The notes beneath the pieces are model-generated. The model was not told where the DNA came from. It worked only from the letters and a program-made list of their open reading frames with translations, and ran no database searches. From the NCBI RefSeq assembly GCF_003970915.1, contig NZ_RXOF01000009.1, positions 186,001 through 250,000 of the forward strand: a stretch of 64,000 bases of DNA, given 5' to 3'. Source of the DNA: Hymenobacter gummosus (lineage in GTDB: Bacteria; Bacteroidota; Bacteroidia; Cytophagales; Hymenobacteraceae). The position numbers and the translations under genes were made by a program. Shown here one piece after another: positions 26,737-35,337 of this stretch (positions are counted from its first letter, which is position 1; each line of letters starts with the position of its first letter).

Positions 26737-27159
26737 TTACACGCCCAGCAGCGTCAGCACCAGCCAGCGGCGGCCACCGTCGTTGCGGTGCTCCCCGAGG
26801 TAGATGCCTTGCCAGGTGCCCAGGTTCAGCTCGCCGTTGGTTACGGGCACCGTCACGCTGCTGCCGAGCATGGCGGCTTTCAGGTGGGCGGGCATGTCGT
26901 CGGGGCCTTCCAGGGTGTGGCGGAAGTAGGCGGCGTTTTCGGGCGCGGCGCGGTTGAAGAACTGCTCGAAGTCGTGGCGCACCGTGGGGTCGGCGTTTTC
27001 GTTGATGCAGAGGCTGGCCGAGGTGTGCTGAATGAACACGTGCAGCGTGCCCGCTTTCACCTGCTCCAGCTCCGGCAGCTCGGCCGTCACGAGGTCGGTA
27101 ATAAGGTGGAAGCCCCGGCGCACGGCCGGCAGGCGCATTTTCTTCTGAACGCAAATCAT
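26737..27159 (-). CDS. YjbQ/UPF0047 family protein
   Basis: 140 residues from ATG 27159 (MICVQKKMRLPAVRRGFHLI); the frame further upstream is the family B variant repeat. Family signatures are HVFIQHTSASLCINENADP, then RHDFEQFF and GTWQGIYLGEHR with the conserved His residues of the proposed active site. Members have been reported to have weak thiamine phosphate synthase activity; the physiological role is uncertain. Confidence 0.9.
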   Translation of the reverse strand: MICVQKKMRLPAVRRGFHLITDLVTAELPELEQVKAGTLHVFIQHTSASLCINENADPTVRHDFEQFFNRAAPENAAYFRHTLEGPDDMPAHLKAAMLGSSVTVPVTNGELNLGTWQGIYLGEHRNDGGRRWLVLTLLGV

Positions 27160-27316
27160 GCGGTGAGACGGTGAGATGGTGAAATAGTGAAATGGTGAGT
27201 TGACGTGCAGGTGGCCCGACTGGCGCGCAAAGCTGCGCAAAACCGCAACCTTCAGCCCCAAACCGGGCTACGCTATTTCACCATTTCACCATTTCACCAT
27301 TTCACCATTTCACCAC
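27160..27316. repeat. Family B variant with 9-bp tandem repeats
   Basis: Left side GTGAGACGGTGAGATGGTGA...AATAGTGAAATGGTGAG, right side a run of TTTCACCAT units (27276-27316, 4.5 copies), the complement of the left. It fills the gap between yjbQ and the beta-helix lipoprotein gene. Confidence 0.85.
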
Positions 27317-28846
27317 TTACGGGTTCACCCGCTCGTAGGCACCGGGGTCGGGGGTGGCGGCGCTGCGGGGCAGGTTGCGCAGGTCGTTGGCCAGGCCGGG
27401 CAGCGGCACGGCGCGGTTGCTGGCCGGGCTGAGCGTGTCGAGGCGGAAGTCGAAGCGGCCCGCGGCGTTTTCCGGGGTGCGGCGGAATTTGGGGTTGGTG
27501 TTCAGTAGGTTGCCATTGCGGCCTAGACCGGGCTTGCCGCCGGCATCAGCCGCCGCCTGGTACTCCTTGGTGCGCAGCACGCTGTTGCGCACCGTTATCT
27601 GACTGAGGTAATTGGCGCTGTTGTTGAAGAACAGCTCGTCCTCGTTGGCGCCCCACACGATGCTATTTTCGATGCTGATGGTGGGCGCAATGCGGCGCGG
27701 GGGCGTCTGCACGGGCTGGCCGTCGGAGAAGGTGAGCGAGGAAGTGGGGCGGCGCACCTGGCCGGGCAGCAGGTAGTTGGCCACGGTGCAGTACTGCAGG
27801 TTGTAGGTGCCGCCCTGGAAGCCGCCCACGGCGTATTCGCCGCAGCCCGTAAACAGGCAATTGCGCACGTCGAAGTCGCCGGAGAAGCTCAGGATGCCGC
27901 CGCCGTCGAAGCTCTGCCCGCCGCTGGCGAAGGTGAGGCCCGCGCCGGAAATGTAGCGGAACGAGGTATTCTCAACGGTGATTTTGGGGAAGGGGCGCTG
28001 GCCGTCCCAGTTGTAAATCAGCAGGCCGTAGGAGGCATTTTTGATGTCGCAGTAGCGCACCACGTTGCTGCGGCTGCTGCCTGCGGTAAACTGGATGCCG
28101 CCCCACTGGCCCGGAATGTTGTCGTAGAACTCCTCGCGCCGGTCGCCCTGGAAACGCACGATGCGCCGGTCGTCGGGCTTCACCTCGTCGGTGGGCTGCA
28201 GGGTGGGGTTCACCAGCAGCTGGCCCTGCACCGCCAGCAGGGCGCCCGCGTGGCAGTACACCTGCGTGCCCTCCTCGATGGTGAGCGAGCAGCCCGGCGG
28301 CACGTTCACCAGGCCGTAAAGGACGTGGGGCTTATCGTTGCGCCACACCGCGTTGCAGGGCAGCTGCTCGTCGATGTGGAAATACGCGTTCTGCCCGTAA
28401 GCCAGCAGCAGCACCCGCTGGTCGTTGCCGTTGGTGCGGAACAGCAGCTGGTCCTCGGTCAGGAAGGGCTTGTTGTCGGGCTGGCTGTTGACGCTGAGCG
28501 TGGCCTTCACCAGCACTAGCAGACTGTCCCGGCCGCGGATGGTCAGGTTCTGGCGCGCCGCCCCGGAGTCGCCGTCGATGATGAGCTTGTAGGGCTGCCC
28601 GTAGGAGCCCGCCAGGCGGATTTCGTCCACCTTCACCGCCCGCTTGTTGCGGTTGTACACCCACAGGCGCTTGCTCACGGTGCGCGTCTGCACGAATACC
28701 GTGTCGAACATCACCGTGTCGGTTGAAAACTCCAGCTTGGCGCTGCCGTCGGTGGTGACGAGTTCTTCCTTCGGCTCGCAGCCGGGCAGCACCACGGTGG
28801 TGGCCAGCATGGCGAAGAGCAACAGCAGCGGGAAAAGGTAGCGCAC
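27317..28846 (-). CDS. Right-handed beta-helix lipoprotein
   Basis: 509 residues. Lipobox VVLPGC (Cys 23). Then a beta-sandwich-like N-terminal part (about 35-150) starting LEFSTDTVMFDTVFVQTRTV. After GQWGGIQF (about 245) the sequence has the short-turn periodicity of a parallel beta-helix (RYCDIKNASYGLLIYN, ENTSFRYISGAGL, RNCLFTGCGEYAVGG, QYCTVANYL, ENSIVWGANEDELFF, RNSVLR). It ends in DPGAYE, which closes many beta-helix proteins of this phylum. Probably surface-exposed and possibly polysaccharide-binding; no catalytic residues are identifiable. Confidence 0.82.
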   Translation of the reverse strand: MRYLFPLLLLFAMLATTVVLPGCEPKEELVTTDGSAKLEFSTDTVMFDTVFVQTRTVSKRLWVYNRNKRAVKVDEIRLAGSYGQPYKLIIDGDSGAARQNLTIRGRDSLLVLVKATLSVNSQPDNKPFLTEDQLLFRTNGNDQRVLLLAYGQNAYFHIDEQLPCNAVWRNDKPHVLYGLVNVPPGCSLTIEEGTQVYCHAGALLAVQGQLLVNPTLQPTDEVKPDDRRIVRFQGDRREEFYDNIPGQWGGIQFTAGSSRSNVVRYCDIKNASYGLLIYNWDGQRPFPKITVENTSFRYISGAGLTFASGGQSFDGGGILSFSGDFDVRNCLFTGCGEYAVGGFQGGTYNLQYCTVANYLLPGQVRRPTSSLTFSDGQPVQTPPRRIAPTISIENSIVWGANEDELFFNNSANYLSQITVRNSVLRTKEYQAAADAGGKPGLGRNGNLLNTNPKFRRTPENAAGRFDFRLDTLSPASNRAVPLPGLANDLRNLPRSAATPDPGAYERVNP

Positions 28847-28851
28847 GGGGC

Positions 28852-28946
28852 TAAATGGTTAAATGGCTCAATGGTCAAATGGTTGATTGTTCAACGTTAG
28901 CAGAACGACCAGCCATTTAGCCATTCAGCCATTTAACCATTTCAAA
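28852..28946. repeat. AATGGCTAAATGG palindromic repeat, family B copy 5
   Basis: GGCTAAATGGTTAAATGGCT...CAAATGGTTGATTGTTC and GAACGACCAGCCATTTAGCC...GCCATTTAACCATTTC pair around a short loop. It begins 6 bp upstream of the beta-helix gene start. Confidence 0.82.
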
Positions 28947-29005
28947 AGACAAACCTACGCGTCAGGCGCTTAACGACGGACATGCGGCGGAAAGTGCCGG
29001 CCGAT

Positions 29006-29446
29006 TTAGCCGGCAGGCGGCAGCTGACCGGAGGTTAGGGGCTGCCGAACCCAGGCGCGGGCGGCGTCGGGGTTGTCGAAATATTGGGCGTCGGGGCGGT
29101 TGGTGTGGCCGGCTTCGTTGGCCAGCTGTACGACGGCGGCCAGGGCCTGCTGGCCGGCGGGGTTGAGGGGCTTGATAATAGCCACTTTATCGAGCTTGAG
29201 CCGCACGTAGCGCGGGTACCAGTGGTCGGCCAGCCAGCGCATGTCGGCCGGCTCGGGCACGGGCACGGTGCGAAAGTCCGACAGCCAGGCGCGGGTCTGG
29301 TACTGCTCGGCCAGCAACAAGGCCTGCCAGTAGCCCTGCCGGAATTCGGCGGGTGGCACCTGCTCAGTGAGCCACTGCAAATCCAGTAGGCGGTGCCGGG
29401 GCTCGTATTTGATGCGTAAATATGCGGTTTCGTAAAGTGTAATCAT
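29006..29446 (-). CDS. STAS/SpoIIAA-like small protein, paralogue 3
   Basis: 146 residues. Same motif order as the proteins at 7107-7508 and 12154-12588: YLRIKYEPRHRLLDLQWL, helix WQALLLAEQYQ, RAWLSDFRTVPVPEPADMRW, LADHWYPRYVRL, then an I/V strand and FDNPDAARAWV at the C-terminus. It shares W-(x)n-D-x-R and HWYPR with paralogue 1. Single gene. No function known. Confidence 0.72.
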   Translation of the reverse strand: MITLYETAYLRIKYEPRHRLLDLQWLTEQVPPAEFRQGYWQALLLAEQYQTRAWLSDFRTVPVPEPADMRWLADHWYPRYVRLKLDKVAIIKPLNPAGQQALAAVVQLANEAGHTNRPDAQYFDNPDAARAWVRQPLTSGQLPPAG

Positions 29447-29510
29447 GTACTAACACGGATTGCTAACAAATTTCGTCCCAAAACGGGAAAGTGCCAGCGC
29501 TTGTTGTGTC

Positions 29511-29548
29511 AAAAAAAGAAACGCCGCAACCGGGAAGGTTGCGGCGTT
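29511..29548 (-). terminator. fumC intrinsic terminator
   Basis: 12-bp stem AACGCCGCAACC / GGTTGCGGCGTT with a 5-base loop (29520-29548). On the minus strand it is followed by CTTTTTTT. Confidence 0.92.
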
Positions 29549-29573
29549 CTAACGCTCGGCGGCGGATTTTTAG

Positions 29574-30977
29574 TTAGCGCGGCAGCTCGCCCACCATGTC
29601 TTCGGGGCGCAGCCACTCGTCGAACTGCTCCTCGGTGAGGTAGCCCAGCTGCAGGGCCGTTTCCTTCAGCGTCGAGCCGTTTTTGTGGGCCGTCTGCGCA
29701 ATTTCGGCGGCCTTGTAGTAGCCGATGTGCGGGTTCAGGGCCGTTACCAGCATCAGGCTGGACTGCACGTGCTTGCGAATGTTGTCCTCCAGCGGGCGGA
29801 TGCCCACGGCGCACTTGTCGTTGAAGGCCACGCACACGTCGCCGATCAGGCGGGCCGAGTGCAGGAAGTTGTAAATCATGACGGGCTTGAACACGTTCAG
29901 CTCGAAGTGCCCGTTCATGCCGCCGATGTTGATGGCCACGTCGTTGCCCATCACCTGGGCGGCCACCATGGTCATGGCTTCCGACTGCGTGGGGTTCACC
30001 TTGCCGGGCATGATGCTGGAGCCGGGCTCGTTGTCGGGGATGAACAGCTCGCCGATGCCCGCGCGCGGGCCCGAAGCCAGCAGGCGGATGTCGTTGGCAA
30101 TTTTCATCAGCGAGGCGGCCACCGTCTTGAGCGCGCCGTGGGCTTCCACGATGGCGTCGTGGGCGGCCAGGGCCTCAAACTTGTTTTCGGCCGTGATGAA
30201 GGGCAGGCCGGTGAGCTGGGCAATGTGCCGGGCCACGTTCTCCGAGTAGCCGGCAGGCGTGTTGATGCCCGTGCCCACGGCGGTACCGCCCAGGGCCAGC
30301 TCCGAGAGGTGGGCCAGCGTGTTCTTGATGGCGCGCAGGCCGTGGTCGAGCTGCGAGGCGTAGCCCGAGAATTCCTGGCCCACGGTCAGCGGGGTGGCGT
30401 CCATCAGGTGGGTGCGGCCGATCTTGACGATGTGCATGTACTCCTTGGACTTGGCGGCCAGGGTGTCGCGCAGCTTCTCGATGCCCGGAATCGTCACCTC
30501 CACCAGGATTTTGTAGGCCGCAATGTGCATGGCCGTGGGGAAGGTGTCGTTCGACGACTGCGACTTGTTCACGTCGTCGTTGGGGGCCAGGGCCTTCTTC
30601 TCGTCGAGCAGGTTGCCGCCCTGCAGCACGTGGCCGCGGTAGGCAATGACCTCGTTCACGTTCATGTTCGACTGCGTGCCCGAGCCCGTCTGCCACACCA
30701 CCAAGGGAAACTGGTCGTCGAGCTTGCCTTCGAGGATTTCATCGGCCACGCGGCCGATCAGCTCGGCTTTTTCGGCCGGCAAAATGCCCGCTTCCTGGTT
30801 GGTCAGCGCGGCGGCTTTCTTCAGGTAGGCGAAGGCGCGGATGATTTCCTTGGGCATCCGGTTGATGTCCTGGGCAATCGGGAAGTTCTCGATGGAGCGT
30901 TGGGTTTGGGCGCCCCAGTAGGCGTCGGCAGGGACCTGCACGGTGCCCATGGTGTCTTTTTCGGTGCGGAACTGCAT
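29574..30977 (-). CDS. fumC: Class II fumarate hydratase
   Basis: 467 residues, the standard length. Reversible hydration of fumarate to malate in the TCA cycle. Starts [24 protein letters not shown]. Conserved blocks: [44 protein letters not shown] (catalytic His) and the superfamily signature [13 protein letters not shown] (G319-). The sequence favours fumarase over aspartase: SGTQSNMN and THLMDATP. A second member of the superfamily, aspartase, is at 61.9 kb. Confidence 0.96.
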   Translation of the reverse strand: MQFRTEKDTMGTVQVPADAYWGAQTQRSIENFPIAQDINRMPKEIIRAFAYLKKAAALTNQEAGILPAEKAELIGRVADEILEGKLDDQFPLVVWQTGSGTQSNMNVNEVIAYRGHVLQGGNLLDEKKALAPNDDVNKSQSSNDTFPTAMHIAAYKILVEVTIPGIEKLRDTLAAKSKEYMHIVKIGRTHLMDATPLTVGQEFSGYASQLDHGLRAIKNTLAHLSELALGGTAVGTGINTPAGYSENVARHIAQLTGLPFITAENKFEALAAHDAIVEAHGALKTVAASLMKIANDIRLLASGPRAGIGELFIPDNEPGSSIMPGKVNPTQSEAMTMVAAQVMGNDVAINIGGMNGHFELNVFKPVMIYNFLHSARLIGDVCVAFNDKCAVGIRPLEDNIRKHVQSSLMLVTALNPHIGYYKAAEIAQTAHKNGSTLKETALQLGYLTEEQFDEWLRPEDMVGELPR

Positions 30978-31020
30978 CAGCTACGGAAGACTCTCGGTGA
31001 AACGAAGGGAATTGCGCGGG

Positions 31021-31028
31021 CAAAGGTA
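31021..31028 (-). promoter_or_regulatory. fumC -7 promoter element (TACCTTTG)
   Basis: Perfect TAnnTTTG on the minus strand, 43 bp upstream of the fumC start, giving a short leader. Confidence 0.6.
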
Positions 31029-31387
31029 GCAGAGCCGGCCAAAGCAGCCCAGGATAAAACATTGTCGTTCGGTAAACTGGGTTAGCGCCGAACCCCCTTG
31101 CTCCAATGAGTGCTAACCTGGTTTACCAACCAGAAAAAGCGGCTGTCGAAGTCATTAGTAACTCTATTTACCAGCCTCGGATGGGCCAATCGCTGCACCC
31201 GTTGATTGAATTGCCGCCGCGCGGGGCAGGCCCGAAGCCAGCAGTTGGAAAATAGCCGAGTTGATGCAGGAACGGCTAAGAGCTTCAACGGCCCAGGTAC
31301 CCCGGGAAAAGGATCGGTCTGGTTCGGCCGTGGGCTGGTGGGCTGCGTACATAATTCCTGCCTATTGTTTCACCAAAGCCCCCGGCC
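31029..31387. other. Intergenic region between fumC and dodecin
   Basis: About 360 bp between divergent genes. I see no hairpin family member and no credible reading frame. It must hold the dodecin promoter, but no TAnnTTTG box is clear. Confidence 0.4.
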
Positions 31388-31696
31388 ATGAGCACCATCA
31401 AGAAAGTCATCGAAGTGTTGGCCTCGTCCGACAAAAGCTTTGAGGATGCCCTGCAGCGCGCCCTCGCCGAAGCCAGCACCACCGTCAAGGGCATCAAGTC
31501 CATCTACATCAAGGACCAGAGCTGCAAGGTGCAGGACAACAAAATCGTGGAGTACCGCATCACGGCCAAGATTTCCTTTGAAGTGATGCACCGCTGGGAA
31601 CCGACGCACACTGCATCGGCGGCTGCGGACGCCACGGAAGGCCACCCCGGCGGCAGCGCCACCTCACCCGAAAACGGCGGGGGCTACAGCGGCTAA
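31388..31696 (+). CDS. Dodecin family protein
   Basis: 102 residues. The first 66 match dodecin: IKKVIEVLASSDKSFEDALQ, then STTVKGIKSIYIKDQSCKVQ and NKIVEYRITAKISFEV. The family forms dodecamers that store flavin or bind CoA. The usual flavin-stacking Trp is absent near SSDKSFED (Phe in place of the Trp seen in many members). An extra 36-residue Gly/Ser/Thr-rich tail is unusual. Single gene. Confidence 0.85.
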   Translation: MSTIKKVIEVLASSDKSFEDALQRALAEASTTVKGIKSIYIKDQSCKVQDNKIVEYRITAKISFEVMHRWEPTHTASAAADATEGHPGGSATSPENGGGYSG

Positions 31697-31740
31697 GCAG
31701 ACTCGTGTCTGACGGCCAAATCAGAACGGCCCTATTTTTA

Positions 31741-31868
31741 GAACGTCATTCCGAGCGAAGCCGAGGAATCTCGCGTGTTTAGCCGGATAGTAATTTTCTC
31801 GTTGAACGAGTTGAATGCTATCGGACATCAGCACGCGAGACTCCTCGGCTTCGCTCGGAATGACGTTC
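31741..31868. repeat. Long hairpin related to family H (CCGAGCGAAGCCGAGG type)
   Basis: Left arm GAACGTCATTCCGAGCGAAG...CCGAGGAATCTCGCGTG (31741-31777) and right arm CACGCGAGACTCCTCGGC...TCGCTCGGAATGACGTTC (31832-31868), nearly exact inverted copies with a 54-bp loop. The outer AACGTCAT matches family H ends. Confidence 0.88.
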
Positions 31869-31890
31869 CGCTTTTCACCGAAATCCAGCT

Positions 31891-33057
31891 CTACCGGAAC
31901 GGCACGTCGAGGCGTACCGTCTGGGCGGCGCGGCGGCCGCCTACGATGCCGGGGCGCCAGCTCGGGCCTTCGCAGACGAGACGGATGGCTTCGGCGTCCA
32001 GGTCCTCGTTGAGGCCGCGCACCACCTGAATGTTGTGCACCGAGCCGTCGGCTTCCACGGTAAACTTCAGCTTCACGGTGCCGTCGGTGCGGGGCAGGCC
32101 CTCGGGGCGCTTCTGCTCCCGGATGAGGTAGGTGCGGAAAGCCGGGTAGCCGCCGTTGGGGAAGGGCGCCAGGGCCGGGGCCGGCGGTAATTCTGATTTA
32201 CGCTTGCTGCTTTCCTCGCGCAGGGGCGGCTGGGCAGCGGCCGGGGCCACCGTGGCGGGGCTGTCGGCCACCAGGGCCGCGCGGCCGGGCGCCGCGGCTA
32301 CCTCCACCGTACGGGCGGCTACCTTGGCCTTGCTCTCCGGCTCCGGGCTGGGTTTGGCCAGCGCAGGGGCGGCTACTGGCGGGGCGGCGGCCACCTCCAC
32401 GGCCACGCCGGTGCCAGCCGCCGGCAGTTCTTCGGCCGCGGCATCAGCGGCGGTTTCGGTGGCGACGTTGGCGGCGACAGTCACCGGGCGGCGAGGGCTG
32501 CGGCGGGTCCGGCTGCGGGTGGGGGCCGCGGCATAATCGGCCGGTGGGCGAGAGGTAGCGGCAGGGGGCGCGGCGGCCACATCGGAAAGCTCGGCCTCCG
32601 AGGCTACGGGGGCGAGAGTAGAATCAGCAGCCGGGGCGGTAGCGGCGGCGGGGGCGGGCTGGGTGGCCGGGGCCGCGGCGGGGCGGCTGCGTACGACGGC
32701 GGTGTTCTGGGCCGGTTGCTGCCACTGCCACAGGCCCACGAAGGCCAGCAGCAGCACGGCGGCCGCGGCGGCCATCCACCAGGCGCCGCCGCGGGGGGCG
32801 GTGGCGGGCTCGGCCTCCACGCGGGCGTGCAGGCGCTGGCGCAGCTCGGCCAGGGAGGCGGGGCTGGTGGCCTGGGGCTCGGCCTGCTGGTAGCCCTCGA
32901 GGGCATCGGCGCAGAGGGCGCAGTCGAGGGTATGGTTTTCGACGCGGCGCCGCTCGGCGGGCGTGAGGGTGCCGGCCGCGTACTGCCGCAGCACCGCCGC
33001 GGGCAAGTGCGCGGCGGCCGGAGCCTGGGGCGAGAAGTGCGGGTCAGCGGGCGACAT
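31891..33057 (-). CDS. Anti-sigma factor-like protein with TonB C-terminal domain
   Basis: 388 residues. N-terminal anti-sigma zinc-finger-like segment: RRRVENHTLDCALCADALEGY (H-x3-C-x2-C, near 40-50). One membrane helix at about 95-112 (WMAAAAAVLLLAFVGLW). A long Ala/Pro/Thr-rich periplasmic spacer (115-290) follows, then a TonB C-terminal domain (about 305-388: GGYPAFRTYLIREQKRPEGL, GTVKLKFTVEADGSVHN, EAIRLVCEGPSWRPG). The start overlaps the sigma factor gene's stop by 14 bases, so they are one unit. It probably senses an envelope signal through the periplasmic part and releases the sigma factor. Confidence 0.82.
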   Translation of the reverse strand: MSPADPHFSPQAPAAAHLPAAVLRQYAAGTLTPAERRRVENHTLDCALCADALEGYQQAEPQATSPASLAELRQRLHARVEAEPATAPRGGAWWMAAAAAVLLLAFVGLWQWQQPAQNTAVVRSRPAAAPATQPAPAAATAPAADSTLAPVASEAELSDVAAAPPAATSRPPADYAAAPTRSRTRRSPRRPVTVAANVATETAADAAAEELPAAGTGVAVEVAAAPPVAAPALAKPSPEPESKAKVAARTVEVAAAPGRAALVADSPATVAPAAAQPPLREESSKRKSELPPAPALAPFPNGGYPAFRTYLIREQKRPEGLPRTDGTVKLKFTVEADGSVHNIQVVRGLNEDLDAEAIRLVCEGPSWRPGIVGGRRAAQTVRLDVPFR

Positions 33058-33655
33058 GGCGGGTGAGGGAGAGTTTGAGGTTGCGCTTCCCGTTCTGGAG
33101 GTAGCTTTTCACCTGTTTGAGGTCGTAGCCGGTGGCGTCGGCAATTTCCTGGTAGGACTGCTGCTGGCGGTAAAACAAGTCCAGGCAGCGCTGCTGCTCC
33201 GGGGGCAGGCGGGCCATGGCCGCTTCGAGCTGCTGCAAATGCTCTTCGGTGGGGAAGTCGTCGTCGTCATTGCCTACCAGATGCAGCGTGCCGTCGGATT
33301 CCACACCGGCCGCGCCGGGCAGGGTAAATTCCACGGTATCAGGGGCCGATTTGCGGCGGCGCAGCTCCATCAGGCAGTGGTTGCGGGCGGTGGTGTGCAG
33401 CCAGCTGCTGAGGTGCTGCACCTCGTGGCGGCGCAAATCCACCACCAGCTTCTCGAAAATCTGCATCACTGCGTCCTTGGCGTCGTCTTCCGCGCGCAGG
33501 TAGCGCAGGCACACGCCGTAGACGAGGTGGAAATACGGTTCGTAGAGCCGGCCCAGGTCCTGCACGTCGCCGTGCTCCCGGTAGCGCGCCAGCAGCTCCG
33601 CCTCGGTGGGCGCAGCAGCAGCGGCAGACTTGGAGCGGCGGAACAGGGAGAACAT
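33044..33655 (-). CDS. ECF-type RNA polymerase sigma factor
   Basis: 203 residues. Sigma region 2 (about 25-95): LARYREHGDVQDLGRLYEPYF, CLRYLRAEDDAKDAVMQIFEKL, HTTARNHCLMELRRRK. Region 4 (about 145-195): MARLPPEQQRCLDLFYRQQQ SYQEIADATGYDLKQVKSYLQ. No region 3. First gene of the unit with the membrane anti-sigma/TonB-domain protein (14-base overlap), the standard ECF arrangement. Target genes unknown; no autoregulatory promoter is evident. Confidence 0.92.
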   Translation of the reverse strand: MFSLFRRSKSAAAAAPTEAELLARYREHGDVQDLGRLYEPYFHLVYGVCLRYLRAEDDAKDAVMQIFEKLVVDLRRHEVQHLSSWLHTTARNHCLMELRRRKSAPDTVEFTLPGAAGVESDGTLHLVGNDDDDFPTEEHLQQLEAAMARLPPEQQRCLDLFYRQQQSYQEIADATGYDLKQVKSYLQNGKRNLKLSLTRHVAR

Positions 33656-33718
33656 GCGGGCGGGGGCTTGGGAAGCTAAAGATACGGAGCCGGGCGGGCT
33701 GGGGCGCCAAGTGGGCGG

Positions 33719-35224
33719 CTACGGCTGCACCAGCAGCTGCCGGCCCGGCCCGGTAGCCGTGCCGCCCTGCTCGTAGCGCAGCCAGTACACCCCGGCGGCC
33801 AGCCCGGTCAGCTGTAGCTCTACCTGCCCGCTCGGGGCCGCCGGCACTGGCACGAGGCGCACCCGCCGGCCCAGCGCATCAAACAGCTGCACCGTGGCCG
33901 GGGCCGTGCCGGCCGCCCGGCGGTAGGGCACGCGCACGGCGGCGGTGGCGGGGTTGGGGTAGGGCTGGCCCAGCCCGGCAGCTGCATCAGCCGCTGGCCG
34001 GGGCGTGGCCGCCGTGACGATGGCCGGCAGCCCGCGCAAACTCAGCCGGGCGGCGTAGGGCGCCTGCACGCTGGCCCCGCCCGGACCGGCCGAACACAGA
34101 CCCAGTACGTAGGCGGCGCTGTCGCCGTCGGCCAGCAGCTGGAAGGCGGCCATGCGGTTGCAGATGGTGCTGCGAAACTCGTGGCGCTGCAGCAGCTGGC
34201 CGGTGGCCCCGTCCAGGCGCAACAGGTAGAAGGGGCGGTCCTCGGTGACGGGTGTGCCTTCGTAGTAGCACAGCACCAGCACGGAGCCGTAGGCCAGTTC
34301 TACGGCGTTGCCGTAGCGGGCTGCGGCGCCCGAGGTGCGCGGTGGTCCGTAACGCTCCACCCGCGTCCAGACCGGACGCAGTTGCGCGTCCACCTTCACC
34401 GCGAGCGGGATGTTGGGTCGGTTCACGGAGTCGAGGCCGATGGTGCACAGGTAGCCCCCGTCCGTGAGTTGAAGGATGTTGTCGGCAAATGTACCGGTAA
34501 CGGCTATGTTGCGCCCCACGCCAGGAGGAGCAATACGCCGCCCTTGCACCGAGTCTCCGCTCTGGGTCAATTCTAACAGCTTTATCTGGATACGTCCGCT
34601 GCCCAGGTCGGCCGTAATACCATATAGCAGCAAGTTGCCTTGCCGGGTGCGCTGCATGTCCAGGATGAAGTCAGTGCCGCTCCAGCCATAGTTGCGCTGC
34701 CAGAGCGGGGCGCCGGCCGTGTCCACTTTCAGCACCACGTTACGGCGGCGGTTGCCTGGGGCAAAGCTGTAGATGCTCAGGAAATGAGCATCGGCGGTCG
34801 AGACCAAGCCCGTCGGGCCTTCCTGGTAACCTGGGTGCAGGTCGTAGCGCCGCTGCCAGCGCAGGGTCATGTCGGAGCGGTAGCGGCGCAGCGTCGCGTC
34901 CTGGGTATCGGAACTTGGTTCGCCGTAGGCATAGATGTACCCGCCCGCCGGCCCCGGGCCAGGAATACCCGGAGCCAGGTTATACACGCGCTGCAAGGTC
35001 GTAGTCGTATCCAATTGCCGATTGAGAAACACCGCCCGGCCGAAAAAGCCCGGCATCTGCGGGTGGCGCTTGAACAGCGCGGTCAACACCTGATTCTGCG
35101 GCGTCAGCACGCTGCGCCCGAAGGCATAAATGCTGTTGGGGTAGATTCTGTCGCGCACCAACCGCTGCGCCGTGACCGGCCAGCTCAGCAGCAGGAGCAG
35201 GACCAAGAGGAGAGCAGGACGCAT
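33719..35224 (-). CDS. T9SS-sorted secreted protein
   Basis: 501 residues from ATG 35224 (MRPALLLVLLLLLSWPVTAQ, a signal peptide); the upstream part of the frame is in a different, polar sequence. A large repeated-strand domain (about 45-400) resembles propeller-like repeats (RRYRSDMTLRWQRRYDLHPG, FILDMQRTRQGNLLLYGITA, LQLTDGGYLCTIGLDSVNRP). The C-terminus is the type A sorting domain: LGQPYPNPATAAVRVPYR, VQLFDALGRRVRLVPV, LTGLAAGVYWLRYEQGG. Cargo of the type IX system, so surface or extracellular. Function unknown. Confidence 0.85.
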   Translation of the reverse strand: MRPALLLVLLLLLSWPVTAQRLVRDRIYPNSIYAFGRSVLTPQNQVLTALFKRHPQMPGFFGRAVFLNRQLDTTTTLQRVYNLAPGIPGPGPAGGYIYAYGEPSSDTQDATLRRYRSDMTLRWQRRYDLHPGYQEGPTGLVSTADAHFLSIYSFAPGNRRRNVVLKVDTAGAPLWQRNYGWSGTDFILDMQRTRQGNLLLYGITADLGSGRIQIKLLELTQSGDSVQGRRIAPPGVGRNIAVTGTFADNILQLTDGGYLCTIGLDSVNRPNIPLAVKVDAQLRPVWTRVERYGPPRTSGAAARYGNAVELAYGSVLVLCYYEGTPVTEDRPFYLLRLDGATGQLLQRHEFRSTICNRMAAFQLLADGDSAAYVLGLCSAGPGGASVQAPYAARLSLRGLPAIVTAATPRPAADAAAGLGQPYPNPATAAVRVPYRRAAGTAPATVQLFDALGRRVRLVPVPAAPSGQVELQLTGLAAGVYWLRYEQGGTATGPGRQLLVQP

Positions 35225-35337
35225 AGGATAAGATGCTAATAGAAAGGTGAGACAGGGCGACGCCGGCAGCTCGGACAAGATAGTCGGCCTTTTTTAAGAT
35301 GCGGGGTCCGTGGGCTGCTATAGCTACACGACCAGTC

